This document shows positions 6,939 through 8,228 of a stretch of 8,228 nucleotides of DNA, piece after piece. The notes under the pieces are model-generated. The model made no database searches. It worked only from the letters and a program-made list of their open reading frames with translations, and had not been told where the DNA came from. Within the stretch, counting starts at the first letter, position 1, and each line of letters opens with the position of its first letter. The stretch lies in the NCBI GenBank assembly GCA_903819605.1, contig CAIJEA010000130.1:1-8228 (forward strand), written 5' to 3'. A program made the position numbers and the translations under genes. The DNA is from an uncultured cyanobacterium (GTDB taxonomy: Bacteria; Cyanobacteriota; Cyanobacteriia; Pseudanabaenales; Pseudanabaenaceae).

Positions 6939-7004
6939 TGTTGCCAGCCTTCCTCAAGAAATGAGCGAAAGTACCTCTTATCAACTAAAACGCTTAATGT
7001 GATA

Positions 7005-7025
7005 TTGATAATTAAAGACTATCAA
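7005..7025. repeat. Inverted repeat TTGATA-N9-TATCAA
   Basis: TTGATA (7005-7010) and TATCAA (7020-7025) are separated by nine bases. A further direct copy of TATCAAC lies at 6979-6985, 41 bases before the one at 7020-7026. The dyad lies between two divergent genes and could be an operator. No regulator family is recognised from it, and the six-base arms in AT-rich DNA could arise by chance. Confidence 0.25.
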
Positions 7026-7133
7026 CATCTAAGCAGTAAGGGTTTTAGAACTTAAGAGGCTTTTGCACGCTATTATATCACCGTCGCGATGTGGAGTCTG
7101 GCTTCCAGTCTTGTTTTTGCTGGTGCTTTTCCT

Positions 7134-7190
7134 TTAGAACTCATAAAATAGAGACGGCGCTTTGCACCGTCTCTATTTCATGGGTTCTAA
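7134..7190. repeat. Long palindromic repeat in the gpsA leader
   Basis: The arms 7134-7157 and 7167-7190 pair at 22 of 24 positions plus one G-U wobble on the plus strand. The core is ATAGAGACGG / CCGTCTCTAT. The centre CGCTTTGCA adds a further GC/GC pairing around TTT, so the hairpin is close to continuous with a three-base loop. It ends 44 bases before the gpsA start codon. No T-run follows on the plus strand. The form matches short dispersed palindromes common in cyanobacterial intergenic DNA; in an mRNA leader it could also affect gpsA expression or terminate readthrough. Confidence 0.75.
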
Positions 7191-7234
7191 GTCTTGACCA
7201 CTTAGCAATTGCTATACATACAAATCTTCAAAAC

Positions 7235-8161
7235 ATGAAATCAGACTTAAAAAATGTAACGATTATTGGATCTGGTGCGTGGGGATCGGCTCTCGCTAAT
7301 TTAGTCAACAAAAATCAGCACCATGTCCAAATCTGGTCTCGCCAAAGTCAATATTCCCTAGCCGAAGCCGTCAGTAACAGTGATGCGATCATTTCAGCAG
7401 TTTCCATGAAAGGAGTAAGGTCGATCGCTGAACAATTAAAAATAGCCAAGCTTCTGCCCCATGCAATTTTAGTTAGTGCTACCAAAGGACTCGAACCAAT
7501 TACTGGACAAACTCCATCACAAATTTGGCGATCGCTGATTCCTGAGCATCCACTCGTAGTTTTATCAGGTCCCAATCTCTCTAAAGAAATTATGGCGGGT
7601 AAACCTGCGGCGACAGTAGTTGCTAGTACAGATGAACTAGCTGCTCAATTTATTCAAAATATTTTTGCTTCAAGAAATTTTAGAGTCTATACAAATTCCG
7701 ATCCAATTGGCGTGGAATTGGGTGGCACACTTAAAAATGTGATTGCGATCGCGGTTGGAGCCTGTGATGGCTTAAATCTTGGTACTAATGCGAAATCGGC
7801 ATTAATTGCGAGATCTCTGATTGAAATTATTCGCGTCGGTGTTTATTTTGGAGCGCAGCCTGAAACTTTTTGGGGCTTGTCAGGACTGGGTGATTTGTTA
7901 GCAACTTGCAATAGTAATCTCAGCCGCAATTATCAAATTGGCTACGCGATCGCCCAAGGGAATAGTCTAGAAGAGGCAATCTCAAATGTTCACGGTACTG
8001 CCGAAGGTGTGAATACAGCTAACGTATTGATTGAAATAAGCGATCGGGAAAAAATTACTGTTCCAGTTTCCCGTTATGTTTATCGTTTACTCAAGGGAGA
8101 AATTACTTTGCAGCAGGCAGTCGAGGGATTAATGGAACGCGATTTAAAACCAGAAAACTAA
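7235..8161 (+). CDS. gpsA: Glycerol-3-phosphate dehydrogenase [NAD(P)+] GpsA
   Basis: Reduces dihydroxyacetone phosphate to sn-glycerol-3-phosphate, the backbone for membrane lipids; cytoplasmic. Numbered from ATG 7235 (308 residues), the NAD(P)-binding motif GSGAWG is at 12-17. The family motifs SATKGLEP (81-88, K84), SGPNLSKEI (111-119), ELGGTLKNVIAIAVG (161-175, catalytic K167), GLSGLGDLLATC (214-225), NLSRNYQIG (228-236) and EGVNTA (257-262) all follow in order. The protein is about 30 residues shorter than E. coli GpsA, because the segment after WSRQ (34-37) of the nucleotide-binding domain goes directly to SLAEAVSNSDAIISAVSMKGV. I recall this short form from other cyanobacteria. ATG 7235 is preferred over upstream GTG 7091 because the Rossmann fold starts right after it. 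No clear ribosome binding site is visible. Confidence 0.95.
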   Translation: MKSDLKNVTIIGSGAWGSALANLVNKNQHHVQIWSRQSQYSLAEAVSNSDAIISAVSMKGVRSIAEQLKIAKLLPHAILVSATKGLEPITGQTPSQIWRSLIPEHPLVVLSGPNLSKEIMAGKPAATVVASTDELAAQFIQNIFASRNFRVYTNSDPIGVELGGTLKNVIAIAVGACDGLNLGTNAKSALIARSLIEIIRVGVYFGAQPETFWGLSGLGDLLATCNSNLSRNYQIGYAIAQGNSLEEAISNVHGTAEGVNTANVLIEISDREKITVPVSRYVYRLLKGEITLQQAVEGLMERDLKPEN

Positions 8162-8184
8162 AGTTATATCAGTAGCCAGTTATG

Positions 8185-8211
8185 TTAAGACATAAACCCC
8201 AGAAGAGAGTT
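8185..8211 (+). repeat. Truncated inverted copy of the 6304-6330 terminator tail
   Basis: The reverse complement reads AACTCTCTTCTGGGG then TTTATGTCTTAA, closely matching AACTCTCTTTTTGGG then TTTTATGTC at 6307-6329. On the plus strand AGAGAGTTG (8203-8211) also equals the 5' arm of that terminator's stem. It lies 42 bases after the gpsA stop and looks like the start of a terminator hairpin whose second half is lost at the window edge. Confidence 0.5.
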
Positions 8212-8228
8212 GGGGGGGGGGGGGGGGG
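8212..8228. other. Terminal run of 17 G, probable artefact
   Basis: The window ends in 17 consecutive G in otherwise AT-rich intergenic DNA, directly after the first arm of a likely hairpin. Such runs are typical of reads from two-colour Illumina chemistry when signal is lost. It should not be treated as genomic sequence. Confidence 0.75.

Larger units (their letters stand above)
6939..7234. other. Divergent intergenic region, bfn / gpsA
   Basis: About 296 bases without a supported gene. It contains the bfn ribosome binding site and promoter region, an inverted TTGATA/TATCAA pair (7005-7025), a possible plus-strand -10 (TATTAT, 7071-7076) without a recognisable -35, and a long palindrome (7134-7190). 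An open frame in phase with gpsA runs back to GTG 7091, but its translation is Cys-rich, unlike GpsA, and crosses the palindrome. Confidence 0.6.
2133..7953. repeat. Eight HIP1 octamers (GCGATCGC)
   Basis: Exact copies start at 2133, 2340, 4395, 4910, 6073, 6613, 7745 and 7946, and all of them lie inside genes. Chance would give about 0.1 in a random sequence of this size. This over-represented palindrome is a hallmark of many cyanobacterial genomes and is the main sequence-level clue to the host. Confidence 0.95.

Noticed and set aside
7091..7234. Upstream extension of gpsA from GTG 7091
   Set aside because: The added 48 residues are Cys-rich and unlike GpsA, the frame crosses a long palindrome, and the Rossmann fold begins right after ATG 7235.
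1..8228. CRISPR array, tRNA, rRNA, transposase or phage genes
   Set aside because: I looked for spaced repeats, cloverleaf-like sequences and transposase or integrase motifs and saw none.

Overview
The window looks like chromosomal DNA of a cyanobacterium. Eight perfect copies of the HIP1 octamer GCGATCGC lie in about 8.2 kb, and seven genes all have typical cyanobacterial forms, including a nirA-nrtA-nrtB nitrate cluster behind a textbook NtcA promoter. The AT-rich spacers and short palindromic repeats suggest a filamentous, non-heterocystous lineage such as Pseudanabaena. That genus guess comes from general impression, not from a database comparison. The last 17 bases are a pure G run, so the right edge is probably a contig end with a sequencing artefact.

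Left half, minus strand (1-3865): the 5' part of the classical nitrate assimilation operon, in transcription order nirA (ferredoxin-nitrite reductase), nrtA (nitrate-binding lipoprotein) and nrtB (membrane permease, cut by the left edge). nrtC, nrtD and narB would be expected beyond position 1. NrtA captures nitrate in the periplasm, NrtB carries it across the membrane, and NirA reduces the nitrite made by nitrate reductase to ammonium. Upstream of nirA are an NtcA box, a correctly spaced -10 element, and a TGCA-N5-TGCA motif resembling the NtcB element. A 20-bp palindrome separates nrtA from nrtB.

Middle (3866-6272): a 390-bp regulatory spacer with a long hairpin, then two plus-strand genes. 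They encode an RluB/RsuA-type pseudouridine synthase and a RodZ-like membrane protein (N-terminal helix-turn-helix, one membrane segment, C-terminal DUF4115). The second ends at a clear intrinsic terminator.

Right part (6273-8228): a perfect 24-bp inverted repeat lies between the convergent RodZ-like gene and a minus-strand bifunctional-nuclease (DUF151) gene. Divergent from the latter is gpsA (glycerol-3-phosphate dehydrogenase), whose leader carries a second long palindrome. The window ends in a sequence that resembles the RodZ-like gene's terminator in inverted orientation.

The genes themselves are ordinary cyanobacterial housekeeping and nitrogen genes. I saw no new multi-gene system. 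The points worth a second look are the palindromic elements, the two apparent loop insertions in NrtB and the nirA promoter layout.
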